DNA of 14,707 bases, taken from positions 1 through 14,707 of the forward strand of contig JAZNKF010000004.1 in assembly GCA_045578425.1 (NCBI GenBank). The letters run 5' to 3'. The stretch's first letter is position 1. Each line of letters opens with the position of its first letter. Of the stretch, positions 12,419 to 14,707 are shown piece by piece. The translations under genes were made by a program, and so were the position numbers. The notes under the pieces were generated by a model. It did not search any database. It had not been told where the DNA came from and saw only the letters and a program-made list of their open reading frames with translations. The stretch is from RGIG3009 sp045578425 (GTDB taxonomy: Bacteria; Bacillota; Clostridia; Oscillospirales; Acutalibacteraceae).

Positions 12419-12449
12419 TTGCTTTTGTGTTTTCTCCCCATAAAACGAC

Positions 12450-12478
12450 TTTACAAAATAGGACTTTTTATGTATACT
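12450..12478 (+). promoter_or_regulatory. Promoter of fbp
   Basis: TTTACA (12450-12455) and TATACT (12473-12478) are separated by 17 bp. The predicted transcript starts near 12485, which excludes the in-frame ATG at 12470 as the start and favours the ATG at 12503. Confidence 0.78.
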
Positions 12479-12502
12479 TTTAGTGCAAGGGAGAGTGAGT
12501 GT

Positions 12503-14488
12503 ATGGTAATAGCGGAAAAACCTGAAAAGAAGTATCTGTTGGGATTGGCCAAAGAGTATCCCAGCCGTCATGCGGTTACCAGCGAAATTATTAATTTGAA
12601 TGCTATTTTGAATCTTCCGAAAGGAACAGAGCATTTTTTGAGTGATATTCATGGGGAACATGAAGCATATATGCATATTCGACGCAACGCTTCCGGCGTG
12701 ATACGTCGAAAAGTAGACACATTGTTTTCAAAGACAGTTACGGCACGGGAAAGAGCAGAGTTGGCAACACTGATTTACTATCCCGAAGAAAAATTGGATG
12801 AATTGCGGCAATCGGTGGGGGGATTTGCAAGATTGGTACAAAATCACCTTAATGCGACTGCTGGAAATTTGCCGTTTGGTGAGCAGCAAATATACGCGCT
12901 CGAAAGTGCTTAAACATTTGAAAAAAACAGCACAGGGCTACGATTATATTATAAACGAACTGCTCAATAACGATTACGACGTTGTCAACAAGGAAAAGTA
13001 CTACGAAAATATTTATAACACGATTATTCGTATAGGTCGTTCCGAGGAATTTATTGTGGCGTTGTGTGCGGCTATCAAGAGTTTGGTAATTGACCACTTA
13101 CATATTGTAGGCGATGTTTTCGACCGCGGACCGCGTGCAGATATTATTATGGATGAGCTGATGAAAGAGCGTTCTTTGGACATCCAATGGGGCAACCATG
13201 ATGTGTTATGGATGGGGGCGGCTGCCGGTTCACGCACGTGTATTGCCACGGTACTTAACAATTCTATTACGTACAAGAATTTAGACGTTATTGAAATTGG
13301 TTATGGCATATCGCTGCGTCCGTTATCACAGTTTGCCAACGAGGTTTACCAACAAACCAATATTGCAAGTTATTTGCCCCGCGGGAACGACGAGGGAGAC
13401 GTGGTAGCACATGATGATGACGGTCTGGTGGCACGGATGCACAAAGCCATCAGTGTTATTCAATTTAAGTTAGAAGGGCAAACGATAAAGCGCAATCCGA
13501 TTTTGACATGGAGGACCGCTTGTTACTGGACTGTTTGGATTTGGAAAAGGGAACGGTGCGTATCGGTCAAGACACATACCCGCTGAAAGATTGTGATTTT
13601 CCCACGATACAGCCGGCAGACCCTTACGTCTTAACCGCTCGGGAAGAAGAAGTGATGCAATATCTGAAAACGGCGTTTATGCGGTCGGAAAAGTTGCAAC
13701 GGCACGTTCGCTTTTTGTTTGAAAAAGGGGAAATGTATACCGTGTTTAACAGAAACCTTTTGTTTCACGGGTGTATTCCTTTAAACGAAAACGGCGAATT
13801 TATGAACTTGAGGGCCGCCGAGGGAAAAAGCGGAAAAGAATTGATGGATTTTTGTGACCGCATCGCCCGTCAAGGTTTTTTTGCCAAAGAGGGTACACAA
13901 ACACGTCGTCGCGGAAAAGATTTTTTGTGGTTTTTGTGGTGCGGAAAACATTCGCCGCTTTGTGCCCGAGAAAAAATCACGTCGTTTGAACGGTTGTTAG
14001 TAAACGATTCCTCTACGTGGGAAGAACCCAAAAATGCGTATTACCATTGCTGGAACGACGAAACCATTGCACAGCGTATTTTAGAAGAGTTTTCGCTGGG
14101 CGGCGAGGGGTCGCACATTATAAACGGACACATACCGGTTCGGCAAAACCAAGGGGAAGCTCCCATCAAAGCCGGCGGTAAGGTGATTGTGATTGACGGT
14201 GGTTTTTGCAAAGCGTATCAACCCACAACGGGAATTGCCGGATACACGTTGATATACAATGCCGAGGGGATTCGTATTTCCGCGCACGAGCCCTTTCCCG
14301 GAATACAACGCGCTATACAGAGCAATCAAGATATTTTATCGGATACGGTGATTTTTGAACCCACGGCGGATAAAATCTGCGTTCGCGATACAGATGTGGG
14401 GAGAAGAATTGAGGAAAAAATACAAGACCTTACGTTGTTATTGGCGGAATACGAGCGCGGAACCATCAAAGAAGCGTCTGCGAACTAA
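12503..14488 (+). pseudogene. fbp: Class-3 fructose-1,6-bisphosphatase with two frameshifts
   Basis: Fructose-1,6-bisphosphatase catalyses the gluconeogenic step to fructose 6-phosphate. Read across its breaks, the gene codes for about 661 residues, against about 670 in Bacillus subtilis Fbp. The sequence tracks that family from TEIINLNAILNLPKGTEHF-type text through GDVFDRGP and WGNHDVLW to NGHIPV, DGGFCKAYQPTTGIAGYTL. The metal-site start SDIHGE (Asp48, His50) is present. Three frames are needed: 12503 to about 12822, about 12816-13500, and about 13499-14488. The first shift is one extra base in a six-G run at 12817-12822, and the second is one missing base near 13499. The two cancel, so the outer thirds are in the same frame. 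A stop at 12911-12913 ends the first frame. AAGGGAG precedes the ATG. Either a real pseudogene or two sequence errors. Confidence 0.9.
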
Positions 14489-14510
14489 ATTATTTTTTTA
14501 AACTTTAAAG

Positions 14511-14534
14511 CGGCGCCTTCTTTTGAAGGCGTCG
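14511..14534 (+). terminator. Terminator of fbp
   Basis: CGGCGCCTTC pairs with GAAGGCGTCG over 10 bp (one wobble) around TTTT. It is followed after a few bases by CTTTTTC. An additional T-run lies at 14491-14499 before it. Confidence 0.8.
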
Positions 14535-14546
14535 CCATACTTTTTC

Positions 14547-14576
14547 TTGACACACCAAGATTTGGTGCGTTATAAT
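14547..14576 (+). promoter_or_regulatory. Consensus promoter with operator-like palindrome, for the kinase gene
   Basis: TTGACA (14547-14552) and TATAAT (14571-14576) are perfect hexamers with an 18-bp spacer. The spacer is filled by a perfect palindrome CACCAA-GAT-TTGGTG (14553-14567), the expected place for a repressor operator. The regulator is not in the window. Confidence 0.8.
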
Positions 14577-14630
14577 GATGGGTACTGTGTAACTATGTTG
14601 ACTTTTTTTGTAAGTATAGGAGGAAAAACA

Positions 14631-14707
14631 ATGAAAAAGATTGCGTGTATCGGTAGTATTACTACGGACATTTTGGTAAAACCCGCGGATGCTATCCCCG
14701 CTCCCGG
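14631..14707 (+). CDS. PfkB-family carbohydrate kinase (N-terminal fragment)
   Basis: Only the first 25 or so residues are in the window. They match the opening beta strand of ribokinase/PfkB-family sugar kinases: MKKIACIGSITTDILVKP followed by Ala-Asp-Ala-Ile-Pro-Ala-Pro-Gly, where the G-x3-D and the final P-G are family features. AGGAGG lies about 7 nt before the ATG, after a 50-nt leader from the promoter. The substrate cannot be told. The reading frame continues past the window end. Confidence 0.75.
   Translation, partial: MKKIACIGSITTDILVKPADAIPAP

Noticed and set aside
12815..12823. Programmed +1 frameshift in fbp at the G-run
   Set aside because: A second, unrelated shift near 13499 would also be needed, and this enzyme family is normally encoded in one frame. 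Mutation or sequencing error is simpler.

Overview
The window looks like chromosomal DNA of a Bacillota bacterium, most likely class Clostridia. This rests on strong AGGAGG-type ribosome binding sites, consensus TTGACA/TATAAT promoters, a long class-3 fructose-1,6-bisphosphatase, a ThiT-type S-component behind a TPP riboswitch, a PadR/DUF1700/DUF4097 operon, and a NifU-like/GGGtGRT gene pair typical of anaerobic Firmicutes. The species is inferred, not established.

Layout. At 39-154 is the 5S rRNA that ends an rRNA operon lying mostly outside the window. It is followed by an imperfect tandem duplication that carries a second, truncated 5S 3' half, heptamer repeats and terminator-like hairpins, with no gene up to about 750. 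A minus-strand operon of three paralogous zinc-ribbon membrane proteins (2002 down to 803) is divergent from a small XRE repressor (2115-2333). The shared control region holds a perfect consensus promoter with a palindromic operator in its spacer. Next comes the plus-strand padR-DUF1700-DUF4097 operon (2459-4297), then malQ (4387-5871), a two-way terminator, and thiT on the minus strand under a TPP riboswitch (5907-6965). Isocitrate dehydrogenase (minus, 6962-8161) is divergent from a CPBP membrane protease overlapping tadA (8311-9749). A NifU-like/GGGtGRT pair follows (9843-11557).

The most unusual part is 11492-12357. A compact module, an XRE repressor divergent from a SLOG-family protein with two TACTAT-N6-ATAGTA operators, sits exactly at the 3' end of the GGGtGRT gene. 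A 49-bp near-identical copy of that 3' end lies on its far side. This is the signature of insertion into a gene end with the end regenerated. No recombinase is encoded between the repeats.

Downstream, the fructose-1,6-bisphosphatase gene (12503-14488) is broken by two opposite one-base shifts, and the window ends in the start of a PfkB-family kinase (14631 onward).

Working together: malQ, icd and fbp are central carbon genes, tadA serves translation, and thiT imports thiamine. The two XRE modules look like accessory cargo, and each is bracketed by direct repeats.
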